NCBI GenBank assembly: GCA_031459765.1
Contig: JAVKHY010000001.1
Location: forward strand, 347,701-411,700
Length of the DNA: 64,000 bases
Reading direction: 5' to 3'
Origin: Armatimonadota bacterium
Lineage (GTDB): Bacteria > Sysuimicrobiota > Sysuimicrobiia > Sysuimicrobiales > Kaftiobacteriaceae
This document shows, in pieces, positions 56,598 to 64,000 of this stretch. Each line of letters opens with the position of its first letter. Position 1 is the first letter of the stretch. A model generated the notes under the pieces. The model saw only the letters and a program-made list of their open reading frames with translations. It was not told the DNA's origin and did no database searches. The position numbers were made by a program, and so were the translations under genes.

Positions 56598-57470
56598 GTG
56601 GAGCTGTTCCTACAGACCCTTATTGACGGCGGCCTCATCGGCGGGCTGATCATCGTCGTCGGCGTGGGCTTCTCCCTCTGTTTCGGTGTCATGCACATCG
56701 TGGACTTCGCCGTGGGGGAGTGGGTCATGCTGGGCGCGTATGCGGCCTACTGGCTGGTGCGTTACCTCAGGCAGGACCCCATGGTCTACCTGCCCCTGAT
56801 CTTCGCCTTGTTCTTTGCCGCTGGCTGGCTGGTCTACCCGTTGATCTACCGGGCGGTTAGCGGGCGACGGCATCACCCGGCGCTGATGGGCCTAGTCTTC
56901 ACCTTTGGGCTCTCCACCCTGATCAAGGGGGGCGCCCTCTCCGCCTGGGGCTACCATGTGCGCTCGGTGAGCACCTGGCTCTCCGGACAGAGCGTCACCC
57001 TGGGGGTGACCACGTTCCCGGCGCTGCGCTTGGCCGGCTTCGTCTTCGGCGTCCTGGCCACTGTGCTATTTATGGTCTTCCTCTACGGCACCCGTCTGGG
57101 CGTCTCCATCCGGGCCACCGCCCAGGACCGGGAGACGGCGGCGCTCCTGGGTGTAGACGTGCGACGGGTCGGCGCCCTGGTCTACGGCACCTATGCGGGA
57201 TTGACCGGGATGACGGGGGTGCTCATCGGCGCGCTTTTTTCCATCCACGCGGCCATGGGGGCGAAGTACGTTATCTTCGCCTTCTTCGTGGTGGTGCTGG
57301 CCGGGATGGGCTACGTTCCCGGGGTGATCGTGGCCGGCCTCCTCCTGGGCCTGATTCAGTCCTTCGTGGGCGTCTACATCAGCGGCCGCTACACCCTCCT
57401 TGCCCTCTTCCTCCTCATGTACCTGAGCCTGCTGGTTGCGCCGCGGGGCATCCTCCGCCGCGGGTTGTGA
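56598..57470 (+). CDS. livH: ABC transporter permease, LivH type (second system)
   Basis: 290 residues, about eight helices. FGVMHIVDFAVGEWVMLGAYAAY-type start (cut: MHIVDFAVGEWVMLGAYAAY), TRLGVSIRATAQDRETAALL for ATPase contact and VLAGMGYVPGVIVAGLLLG. The GTG start follows 380 bases of noncoding and IS relic sequence, which is unusual inside a Liv operon. Confidence 0.92.
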   Translation: MELFLQTLIDGGLIGGLIIVVGVGFSLCFGVMHIVDFAVGEWVMLGAYAAYWLVRYLRQDPMVYLPLIFALFFAAGWLVYPLIYRAVSGRRHHPALMGLVFTFGLSTLIKGGALSAWGYHVRSVSTWLSGQSVTLGVTTFPALRLAGFVFGVLATVLFMVFLYGTRLGVSIRATAQDRETAALLGVDVRRVGALVYGTYAGLTGMTGVLIGALFSIHAAMGAKYVIFAFFVVVLAGMGYVPGVIVAGLLLGLIQSFVGVYISGRYTLLALFLLMYLSLLVAPRGILRRGL

Positions 57471-57471
57471 T

Positions 57472-58476
57472 GTGACCACGCCAGCCATCGAGGTCCGGTC
57501 ACCTGCCCGCAGCGCCGCTCCCCGCTGGACGCTGGGAATCCTCCTGGGGACCGCACTGCTCCTCTTGCCCTTTGCCGTCTCTTCTTTCTGGATCCGTATC
57601 GCCACCGAGGTCCTGCTGTGGGCGGGGCTGGCCCAGAGCTGGAACATCATCGGCGGCTACACCGGCTATCTCAGCTTCGGCCACGGCGCCTTCTTCGGCC
57701 TAGGCGCCTACATCACCGGGATCGGCATGACCGTCCTGGGATGGTCCTTCCCCGCCGGTCTGGTGGTCTCCGGGGTGCTGGCTGCCGCCCTGGCTGCGGC
57801 CATCGGCTATCCCACCCTGCGGCTGCGCGGAGCGTACTTCGCCATCGCCACCTGGGCCTTCGGGGAGATGCTGCGGCAGGTGGCCACGGTGCTGGACATC
57901 ACCGGAGGAGCGTTTGGCATGCGCCTGCCGGCGTTGCTCAACCTGCCGTTCTTCTACTACGTCACCCTGGGGACAAGCGCCCTGGTCTACGTGACCACCT
58001 ACCTGCTTCTAGAGCGCTCGCCCTTCGGCTACAAACTGCTGGCCATTCGGGAGCACGAGGAGGCCGCCGAGATGGTAGGGGTCAACACGGTGGCGGTGAA
58101 GATCAATGCCTTCGCCCTGAGCGCGTTCTTCCCCGGGGTGCTGGGAGGCATCTACGCCTACTGGCTGACCTACATCCACCCGGACAGCGTCCTAGGCGGG
58201 ATTATTACTGACCTGATGGTGGTCATGGTCTTCCTGGGGGGAATGGGCACCTTCTGGGGGCCGCTGCTGGGCGCCTTCCTGGTGCAGCTGGTCAGCCGTA
58301 GCCTCTGGCTCGTCTGGGGCGAGAGCACCCTCTACCTGGTGATCATCGGCGCGGCCATCTGCATCGTCGTCCTGTTCATGCCGGGGGGGATCGTCGGCCT
58401 GCTGGAGGGTCGGCGCACGCCTCTGCTGGCCCCCCACGCGGCTTGGCGCTGGTGGCGGGAGCGGATGAGGTGGTGA
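57472..58476 (+). CDS. livM: ABC transporter permease, LivM type (second system)
   Basis: 334 residues. SWNIIGGYTGYLSFGHGAFF (classic LivM), TLRLRGAYFAIATWAFGEML, REHEEAAEMVGVNTVAVKI and VVMVFLGGMGTFWGPLLGAF. GTG 57472 lies one base after the livH stop; longer readings would overlap livH. Partner of LivH in the channel. Confidence 0.93.
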   Translation: MTTPAIEVRSPARSAAPRWTLGILLGTALLLLPFAVSSFWIRIATEVLLWAGLAQSWNIIGGYTGYLSFGHGAFFGLGAYITGIGMTVLGWSFPAGLVVSGVLAAALAAAIGYPTLRLRGAYFAIATWAFGEMLRQVATVLDITGGAFGMRLPALLNLPFFYYVTLGTSALVYVTTYLLLERSPFGYKLLAIREHEEAAEMVGVNTVAVKINAFALSAFFPGVLGGIYAYWLTYIHPDSVLGGIITDLMVVMVFLGGMGTFWGPLLGAFLVQLVSRSLWLVWGESTLYLVIIGAAICIVVLFMPGGIVGLLEGRRTPLLAPHAAWRWWRERMRW

Positions 58477-58482
58477 TCGCCG

Positions 58483-59205
58483 GTGCTAGAGACGGAGGAT
58501 CTAACCAAGCGCTTCGGCGGCCTCCTGGCCCTGGACGGCCTCTCCCTCACCGTCCCCGCGGGGGCCATCATCGGCTTGATCGGCCCCAACGGCAGCGGCA
58601 AGACCACCTTTTTTAACCTGGTTACCGGGATCTACCCGCCGGACCGCGGCTTCGTGCGCTTCCGGGGTCAGGTCATCACCGGCCTCCGCCCGCACCGCAT
58701 CGCCCGCCTGGGCATCGGCCGGACTTTCCAGATTCCCGCCCCGTTTGTCAAGATGACCGTCCTGGACAACGTGGCGGTGGGCGCCCTGATCCATGCGAGG
58801 ACCATGGCCGCAGCCCGGCGCGCCGCCACGGAGATCCTGGAATTCGTCGGGCTGGCGGAGAAGGCCCGGGAGCTAGTCAGCCAGGTGACCCTGGAGGACC
58901 GGAAACGCCTGGAGCTGGCGCGCGCCCTGGCCACACGGCCGGAGCTGCTGCTGCTGGATGAGGTTATGGCCGGGCTGAACCCCGCAGAGGTGCGGGCGGC
59001 GGTGGAGCTGATTAGGGCCATTCGCGCCCGTGGGATTACCATTGTGGTGGTGGAGCACGTGATGGACGCCATCCTGTCCCTGTGCGAGCGCATCGTGGTG
59101 CTGGATGAGGGACGAAAGATCGCCGAGGACATTCCAGAGCGGATCGTCACCGACGAGGCGGTCATCCGCGCCTACCTCGGGGAGCGGCGTCATGCTCCGC
59201 GTTGA
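58483..59205 (+). CDS. livG: ABC transporter ATPase, LivG type (second system)
   Basis: 240 residues. TKRFGGLLALDGLSLTVPAG, Walker A GPNGSGKTTFF, GRTFQIPAPFVKMTV, LEDRKRLELARALATRPELL in place of a canonical signature (usual for LivG) and Walker B LLLLDEVMAGLNP, switch VVVEHVM. GTG start six bases past livM. Confidence 0.94.
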   Translation: MLETEDLTKRFGGLLALDGLSLTVPAGAIIGLIGPNGSGKTTFFNLVTGIYPPDRGFVRFRGQVITGLRPHRIARLGIGRTFQIPAPFVKMTVLDNVAVGALIHARTMAAARRAATEILEFVGLAEKARELVSQVTLEDRKRLELARALATRPELLLLDEVMAGLNPAEVRAAVELIRAIRARGITIVVVEHVMDAILSLCERIVVLDEGRKIAEDIPERIVTDEAVIRAYLGERRHAPR

Positions 59206-59896
59206 GGGCATAACCGTAGCCTACGACCAGGTGGCCGCGCTGCGTGAGGCCTCGTTGCTGGTCTCTCCGGGGGAGATTGTCTCCATCATCGGCGCCAACG
59301 GCGCGGGGAAGACCACGCTGCTGCGCACCGTCTCAGGGCTGCTCCACCCCCTGGCCGGCAGCATTCACTTCGAGGCCAAGCGCATCGACCGCATGGAACC
59401 GCACCAGATCGCCCGCCTGGGCATCGGGCACGTGCCCGAGGGACGGCGCATCTTCCCCTACCTCAGCGTGCAGGAGAACCTATGGATGGGCGGGCTACAG
59501 ATCAGAGATCGGAGCCAGATCCAGGCCCGCCTGGAGGAGGTATTTGACCTCTTTCCCGTGCTGGCGGAGCGTCGCCGCCAGGCGGGCGGGACGCTCTCCG
59601 GCGGGGAGCAGCAGATGCTGGCCGTCGGTCGGGCGCTGATGGCCAACCCCAAACTGTTGTTGCTAGACGAGCCGTCCCTTGGGCTGGGCCCCAAGGTGGT
59701 GGACACGGTTTTCGACGCAATCGTCAGGCTCCACGAGCAGAAGCGCACCGTGCTCCTCGTCGAGCAGAATGCCTACCTCTCATTGGAGGTCGCGGACCGC
59801 GCCTATGTTCTGGAGACCGGACGCGTTGTCCTGGAGGGAAGAGCGGCGGAGCTATTCGACCATCCCCACGTCAGACGCGCCTACCTGGGTCGCTGA
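59192..59896 (+). CDS. livF: ABC transporter ATPase, LivF type (second system)
   Basis: 234 residues. Starts MLRVEGITVAYDQVAALREA, Walker A GANGAGKTTLL, HVPEGRRIFPYLSVQENL, signature LSGGEQQMLAVGRALM, Walker B LLLLDEPSLGLGP, switch LLVEQNAY. ATG 59192 overlaps the livG end by 14 bases. Confidence 0.95.
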   Translation: MLRVEGITVAYDQVAALREASLLVSPGEIVSIIGANGAGKTTLLRTVSGLLHPLAGSIHFEAKRIDRMEPHQIARLGIGHVPEGRRIFPYLSVQENLWMGGLQIRDRSQIQARLEEVFDLFPVLAERRRQAGGTLSGGEQQMLAVGRALMANPKLLLLDEPSLGLGPKVVDTVFDAIVRLHEQKRTVLLVEQNAYLSLEVADRAYVLETGRVVLEGRAAELFDHPHVRRAYLGR

Positions 59897-59933
59897 CGTC
59901 TCCGCGGCCGTCCCTCGGAGAAGGGAGGAGAGC

Positions 59934-61262
59934 ATGCCTCGCACCAGAGTTGCCCTGCCCGGGCCCCGGGCCCAGGAGCTCTTGCGCCTGCGCGAACAAT
60001 ACGTCCCCCGCGGGGTGGCCACCACAGTCCCCACATTCGTCGCCTGGGCGGAGGGGGCCCGCCTGCGGGACGTGGATGGTAACGAGTTCATCGACTTCGC
60101 TGCCGGCATCAGCGTGGTCAACGTGGGGCACCGCCCCGCGCCAGTGGTGGAGGCTGTGCGCGACCAGACGGACCGCTTCCTGCACACCTGCGCCCACGTG
60201 GCCATGTACGAACTGTATCTGCGCTTAGCAGAACGCTTGGCCACGATCACGCCCGGTGGCTGGGCGAAGAAGGTCCTCCTGGTGAACAGCGGCGCTGAGG
60301 CGGTGGAGAACGCCGTAAAGATAGCCCGCGCGGCCACAGGGCGCCGCGCCCTGGTCTGCTTCGAGTATGCCTTCCACGGGCGGACACTGCTGGCCCTCAG
60401 CCTGACCAGCAAGATCAAGCCCTACAAATTCGGCTTCGGCCCCTTCGCTCCCGAGATCTACCGGGCGCCGTACTCCTACCCGTACCGTTGCCCGCGGGGC
60501 GGAGATCCTGGTGACTGCCCCATCTGCACCGGTCAGGCCTTGGAGGCCTTCCTGAAGACGCACGTCGACGCGGAGGATGTGGCCGCGGTCATCGTGGAAC
60601 CGGTGGCCGGTGAGGGCGGCTTCGTCGTGCCGCACCCGCGATTCCTGCCCACCGTGGCGGAGGTCTGCCGCCGTCACGGGATCCTCCTCATCGCGGATGA
60701 GATCCAGACAGGCTTCGGCCGCACGGGAAGCCTCTTTGCCGTAGAGCACGCCGGCGTGGCTCCCGATCTGCTGGTCCTCTCCAAATCTCTGGCCGCCGGT
60801 CTACCTCTGGCGGCGGTGGTGGGACGGGCGGAGGTGATGGATGCTCCGGTGGTGGGAGGCCTGGGAGGGACGTTTGGCGGCAACCCCGTAAGCTGTGCGG
60901 CGGCGCTGGCCGTGCTCGACCTGGTGACCGATCCCGCATTCCTGGAGCGGGCCGGCCGGGTGGGTGCCGCCGTCCAGGCCCGCCTGCGCCAGATGGCCGA
61001 ACGTTACCCGCTGGTGGGAGAGGCTCGGGGCCTGGGAGCCATGGCGGCGCTGGAGCTGGTGCGGGACCGGAGCACCAGGGAGCCCGCGGTCGAGGAGACG
61101 ACAGCGGTGCTGCGCGGCTGCCACCAGCGCGGCCTGTTCATCCTCAAGGCCGGTGTCTACGACAATGTGGTCCGCCTGCTGCCCCCGCTGACCATCAGCG
61201 ACGAGGAGCTGGAGACCGGCCTGCAGATTCTGGAAGAAGCACTGGCGGCTGCGGCCGCCTGA
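59934..61262 (+). CDS. gabT: Class III aminotransferase, 4-aminobutyrate aminotransferase type
   Basis: 442 residues, PLP-dependent. NEFIDFAAGISVVNVGHRPA, LVNSGAEAVENAVKIAR, FEYAFHGRTLLALSLT, the Asp for the PLP ring in LLIADEIQTGFGRTG, and the Schiff-base Lys in LLVLSKSLAAGLPLAA. FGGNPVSCAAALAVLD near the end. The length and the SGAEAVENAVKIAR/ADEIQTGFGR pair fit GabT or an omega-aminotransferase; acetylornithine or diaminobutyrate use cannot be excluded. Follows livF by 37 bases with AAGGGAGGAG, so it probably acts on the imported compound. Confidence 0.88.
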   Translation: MPRTRVALPGPRAQELLRLREQYVPRGVATTVPTFVAWAEGARLRDVDGNEFIDFAAGISVVNVGHRPAPVVEAVRDQTDRFLHTCAHVAMYELYLRLAERLATITPGGWAKKVLLVNSGAEAVENAVKIARAATGRRALVCFEYAFHGRTLLALSLTSKIKPYKFGFGPFAPEIYRAPYSYPYRCPRGGDPGDCPICTGQALEAFLKTHVDAEDVAAVIVEPVAGEGGFVVPHPRFLPTVAEVCRRHGILLIADEIQTGFGRTGSLFAVEHAGVAPDLLVLSKSLAAGLPLAAVVGRAEVMDAPVVGGLGGTFGGNPVSCAAALAVLDLVTDPAFLERAGRVGAAVQARLRQMAERYPLVGEARGLGAMAALELVRDRSTREPAVEETTAVLRGCHQRGLFILKAGVYDNVVRLLPPLTISDEELETGLQILEEALAAAAA

Positions 61263-61352
61263 ATGAAGCCACGAAAGCATGGCACGTATGGAATGTGCTC
61301 GGAGGTACTTGGTTTTGGGATGTCGCCGTATCTTGTCTGCTTCGCAAGGTAG

Positions 61353-61428
61353 TGGCGCGCCCGGCGGGACTTGAACCCACGGCCTTTGGCTCCGCAGGCC
61401 AACGCTCTATCCACTGAGCTACGGGCGC
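61353..61428 (-). tRNA. tRNA-Arg (anticodon GCG)
   Basis: Acceptor GCGCCCG pairs with CGGGCGC, discriminator G, encoded CCA. D arm GCTCAGTGGATAGAGC; anticodon arm TTGGC-CTGCGGA-GCCAA gives GCG, read as the CGC/CGU codon box. Most bacteria use ACG modified to ICG here. The T arm is GTGGG-TTCAAGT-CCCGC with one mismatch. Confidence 0.93.
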
Positions 61429-61595
61429 GCACGCAAGGAGCCAACCGCAGGCCGATTATAACACGTCCGATCCGCCCTCCGCAGTCGCACGGCTCCGGCG
61501 AAACGCGGTATGGGCGAATATGGTAGAGTAGACGTTACGCTTCCGGGGTACTCTCCCCGGTAGCATCTCATCCCAGGCGACAAGAAGGTGCGATT

Positions 61596-62105
61596 ATGAG
61601 AGGGGTTGCGTGGGCCGTGCTGGTGGTCCTGGCCCTGCTGGGGGAACCGGCTTTCGCCCAGGCCAATACGACTATCTCCGCCGGAGTGCACGTGGCCGGC
61701 GTGCGGATCGGGGGGGTGGCGAGCGAGGCCATCGCGGCCTTCGGCAGCCTCTACAACCAGGCCGACTCGCGCTCCGGGAAATACACGCTGTACGAGTGGC
61801 CGCTGCGGCCCTTCGTCGTCATCACCGAGAAGGAGTCGGGGCGCATCGTCCTCTGCGTGATCGTCCTGAGCGACCTCTACCGGACCGACAAAGGGAACAT
61901 CACCGGCGGCAGCGAGCGGGCGGCGGTGGAGGCGGCCTACGGCCGGGAGTTCACCACCGAGGAGGACGAGAGCTCGACCACCCTGGTCTACGACGGCCAG
62001 GGGATCGCCTTCGACATCGGCAAGCGGGGGGCGATGAGCGGCCGCGTCGTCCAGATCGTCGTCTTCGTCCCCGGCCAGTGGAAGGCCATCACCCAGGGAT
62101 TGTAG
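61596..62105 (+). CDS. Exported protein of unknown function
   Basis: 169 residues. Signal peptide MRGVAWAVLVVLALLGEPAF, likely cut after AFA-QA. The mature part, GVHVAGVRIGGVASEAIAAF then TLYEWPLRPFVVITEKESG and TTLVYDGQGIAFDIG, looks like a small alpha/beta sensor or repeat domain. No Cys after the signal and no named family. AAGAAGGTGCG precedes the ATG. Monocistronic between two tRNA genes; an A+T-rich TATGGTAGAGTAG at about 61515 may hold the -10. Confidence 0.72.
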   Translation: MRGVAWAVLVVLALLGEPAFAQANTTISAGVHVAGVRIGGVASEAIAAFGSLYNQADSRSGKYTLYEWPLRPFVVITEKESGRIVLCVIVLSDLYRTDKGNITGGSERAAVEAAYGREFTTEEDESSTTLVYDGQGIAFDIGKRGAMSGRVVQIVVFVPGQWKAITQGL

Positions 62106-62140
62106 GGCCGGACGGCGGGTGTGGTAGGATAGATGCGTCC

Positions 62141-62234
62141 GGAGGGGTGACCGAGTCGGCCGAAGGTAGCCGCCTGCTAAGCGGTTGAGCGGGCAAAACC
62201 CGCTCCGTGGGTTCGAATCCCACCCCCTCCGCCA
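62141..62234 (+). tRNA. tRNA-Ser (anticodon GCT)
   Basis: Acceptor GGAGGGG pairs with CCCCTCC, discriminator G, encoded CCA. Anticodon arm CCGC-CTGCTAA-GCGG gives GCT (reads AGC/AGU). Long variable arm GAGCGGGCAAAACCCGCTC marks class II. Confidence 0.96.
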
Positions 62235-62303
62235 GGTCCGGCCGGCCAGGTCTAGCCGCAGGGCTCTTGGGGAATCCCTCAGATAAGGGAGCTCCGTCCC
62301 CCG

Positions 62304-63065
62304 CTACCCCCTCCAACGCAGACCCGTTACCCCCGCGGAGCTCCCTTTAGTGTTTGGCGCGGAGGTCAACCGGGGGAAGGCGGCGGGCCGCGGCCCGCCG
62401 TCGAAGTGCTCCGCCCAGGCGGCCAGCTCCTTGCGGAACCGCTCCAGCTCGAGCCCCAGGTAGGTGGCCGGGTAAGAAGCCAGCCGTCCCCGTCCCCTGG
62501 CCAGCAGGGCGCGACGGCCGTGGTGGTTGCCCTTCTCGTGGTGGTAGAAGGCGGCCGCCACCTGGACGAGACCGTGGAAGAGCTCTCGGGAAGCGCCCGT
62601 CTCCTTCTTCCAGAGGGCTTCGGTCCACTCGTGGCACTCGAAGAAGAGGCCGGCATTGAAGAGGATGGCGGCGACGCGGACCGCCTGCTCGGTGCCGCCG
62701 CTTCCGGCTTCCCGCCGCAGGGCCGCCAGGGCGTCGAGGAGACGGCTCAGCTGGCGCTCCGCGTACTCGTAGTACGGCGCAAAACGCGCGGCGAGTCGGA
62801 CAACGTCGACGTCGCCTTCGAGCAGCCCGGCGCGCTCCAGGTGTCCGATGTCCCGCGGCTCCGGGCGGCTCCCCAGCGGCGCGGCCAGGACCGCGGCGCG
62901 GGTCAGGCACTCCCCCCGCGTCAGGGCCGGTGCGCTTCCGTCCGACCCACGGGAAGCCTCCCGGGCACAGGCGGCGGCGACGGCCACCCGGGAGACCCGG
63001 GCGGGATCGCCGATCGCATCCAGCGCCAGATCGGCCAGCAGGTGCTTCAGCTCGACGTAGGACAT
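62304..63065 (-). CDS. DUF309 domain protein
   Basis: 253 residues. The C-terminal half holds the DUF309 signature: FNAGLFFECHEWTEALWK, FHGLVQVAAAFYHHEKGNHH and GRRALLARG, which places His and Glu residues in a possible metal site. The N-terminal half is a helical part without a named domain (LADLALDAIGDPARVSR...YYEYAERQLSRLL). ATG 63065 overlaps the stop of the upstream YyaL-like gene by one base (ATGA), so they form one operon. Function unknown. Confidence 0.85.
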   Translation of the reverse strand: MSYVELKHLLADLALDAIGDPARVSRVAVAAACAREASRGSDGSAPALTRGECLTRAAVLAAPLGSRPEPRDIGHLERAGLLEGDVDVVRLAARFAPYYEYAERQLSRLLDALAALRREAGSGGTEQAVRVAAILFNAGLFFECHEWTEALWKKETGASRELFHGLVQVAAAFYHHEKGNHHGRRALLARGRGRLASYPATYLGLELERFRKELAAWAEHFDGGPRPAAFPRLTSAPNTKGSSAGVTGLRWRG

Positions 63066-64000
63066 CAGCTTCCGCGGAATGCGGCCAGCGTCTCGACGAG
63101 CGCCTGGGGGGTGGTGACCGGCGGGGCACAGAAGGCGCCGGCGCAGACGAAGGCGGTGGGGACCCGGGCGTGGCCCAGCATCGCCCGCGCGGCTTCCGGT
63201 ACGGGGACGTCCTCCTCACCGTCGGCGCGATGATGGCTGATCAGGCGTCCCGGCCGCCAGGCGCGCAGCGCCGCCCCGTGCAGGGCCTGCGTGCGCGGAT
63301 CATCCGGCGCGCCGACGATGGCGATGTGCGCCGGTTCGTAGAGCAGGTGGTCGAGGGCGATGAACAGCGTGGACGCATACACGGCGTGCGGAGCCAGGCC
63401 CGGAACGAAAGCCGCCAGGAGCCGTGCGGCGAGCGAGCGATAGCCGTCCAGCCCGAGCAGCCGGGACAACCGCAGCAGGACCAGGGCGCCGACCCCATTG
63501 GGCGACGGCGTGGGCGAATCCTGGAGCGGCCTGTAGGGCGTACTCAGCCCGGCCTCGTCGCTCTTCCCCGCGTCGCGGAATCCCGGATCCTCCCAGAAGT
63601 CACGGAGCGCGGCGTCCGTGACGTCCCGTGCAATGCGCAGATAGCGGGTCCGGCCGGTGACCTCGTACGCGTCGAGGAGGGCCTGCGCCATCTGCACCTG
63701 ATCGTCGGCCAGACGCAATCCGTCCCCGCCCAGGACGTGGACGAACCCGCGCCCCGGCGCATACCCCTCGGCGATGAACCGCTCCAGCGAGCGCAGCGCC
63801 GGATCGCGGTACGCCGGTTCGTCCAGCGCGGCGGAGGCCGTCAGGAAGGCCGAGATGGCCAGGCCGTTCCAGTTCGCATAGCAGGCGGTGTCCACGTAGG
63901 GCGCCGGGCGGCGGCTGCGGGCCTCGGCGAGTTTGCGGCGGCCCGAGGCGAGGAGGGTGTGGACCTCCTCCACCGGGCGCCCGGTCAGGGCGGCGACGAC
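63065..64000 (-). CDS. YyaL/DUF255 (spermatogenesis-associated protein 20-like) protein, C-terminal part
   Basis: At least 311 residues; the frame is open to the window edge (VVAALTGRPVEEVHTLL), so the N-terminal thioredoxin-like domain lies beyond. Visible part is the alpha/alpha barrel: WNGLAISAFLTASAALDEPA, ADDQVQMAQALLDAYEVTG, FRDAGKSDEAGLSTPYRPLQ, DSPTPSPNGVGALVLLRLSR. The end has CAGAFCAPPVTTPQAL. Family members are large and of unknown reaction, with resemblance to N-acylglucosamine epimerases. A GTG at 63973 is not the true start. Confidence 0.88.
   Translation of the reverse strand, partial: VVAALTGRPVEEVHTLLASGRRKLAEARSRRPAPYVDTACYANWNGLAISAFLTASAALDEPAYRDPALRSLERFIAEGYAPGRGFVHVLGGDGLRLADDQVQMAQALLDAYEVTGRTRYLRIARDVTDAALRDFWEDPGFRDAGKSDEAGLSTPYRPLQDSPTPSPNGVGALVLLRLSRLLGLDGYRSLAARLLAAFVPGLAPHAVYASTLFIALDHLLYEPAHIAIVGAPDDPRTQALHGAALRAWRPGRLISHHRADGEEDVPVPEAARAMLGHARVPTAFVCAGAFCAPPVTTPQALVETLAAFRGS

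Noticed and set aside
1-64000. CRISPR arrays or prophage
   Set aside because: No regularly spaced direct repeats, Cas genes, or phage structural genes were seen.

Overview
The window is high-G+C bacterial chromosome (roughly two thirds G+C by eye) with dense, mostly co-directional gene runs. It is not obviously phage or plasmid. A Bacillus-type large SRP RNA beside a dnaX-ybaB-recR run, a LepB signal peptidase and many GTG/TTG starts behind strong GGAGG-type ribosome sites suggest a deep-branching, high-G+C member of the Terrabacteria side, probably uncultivated. The sequence alone does not fix the phylum. The organism makes selenocysteine: its selD gene carries an in-frame UGA at the catalytic position.

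Region 1 (1-9.5 kb): the end of a Kef-type cation/proton antiporter, a Nudix-like protein, an OGG1-type DNA glycosylase, a PHB-depolymerase-like esterase, and selD as a selenoprotein. Divergent from selD is a LysR-type DNA-binding domain fused to an archease domain, then serS, a membrane-anchored spermidine-synthase-like protein and a YkuK-family protein. Region 2 (9.5-25 kb): recR, ybaB, dnaX, a CPBP protease, SRP RNA and lepB. Next comes a cAMP-like signalling patch with a perfect TGTGA-N6-TCACA site, a CRP-family gene lacking most of its nucleotide-binding domain, and a 1149-residue cyclase/ATPase/TPR protein. Two serine tRNAs, a cupredoxin, an esterase, maf, an HD-GYP protein, an XRE-TPR regulator and a PAS protein follow.

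Region 3 (25-36 kb): a TSUP exporter and a catabolic gene set (3-hydroxyacyl-CoA dehydrogenase, SDR, cupin, cyclase-family hydrolase, HMGL-type DRE-TIM enzyme). An IclR regulator stands divergent to a five-gene branched-chain-amino-acid-type ABC transporter, which probably imports the substrate. Region 4 (36-48 kb): a run of eight minus-strand genes, mostly secreted or lipidated: a vWA/PA14/haem-c/toroid lipoprotein, a DUF4870-like membrane protein, a transglutaminase-like lipoprotein, an unknown cytoplasmic protein, three tandem paralogous secreted proteins and a small NHLP-leader-like protein. It diverges from a large ATPase-TPR regulator with a C-terminal SARP-like module. This is the least explained and most system-like part of the window.

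Region 5 (48-51 kb): a copper/redox group (SCO1-like protein, cupredoxin/beta-propeller protein, second cupredoxin) with a MarR regulator and a perfect 12-bp inverted-repeat operator. Region 6 (51-64 kb): cimA with a promoter and hairpin leader, an insertion sequence with a frameshifted DDE transposase just upstream, and a second five-gene Liv-type ABC transporter followed by a GABA-type aminotransferase. tRNA-Arg(CCT), tRNA-Arg(GCG), tRNA-Ser(GCT), an IS481 relic, a secreted unknown protein, a DUF309 protein and the C-terminal part of a YyaL/DUF255 protein complete the window.
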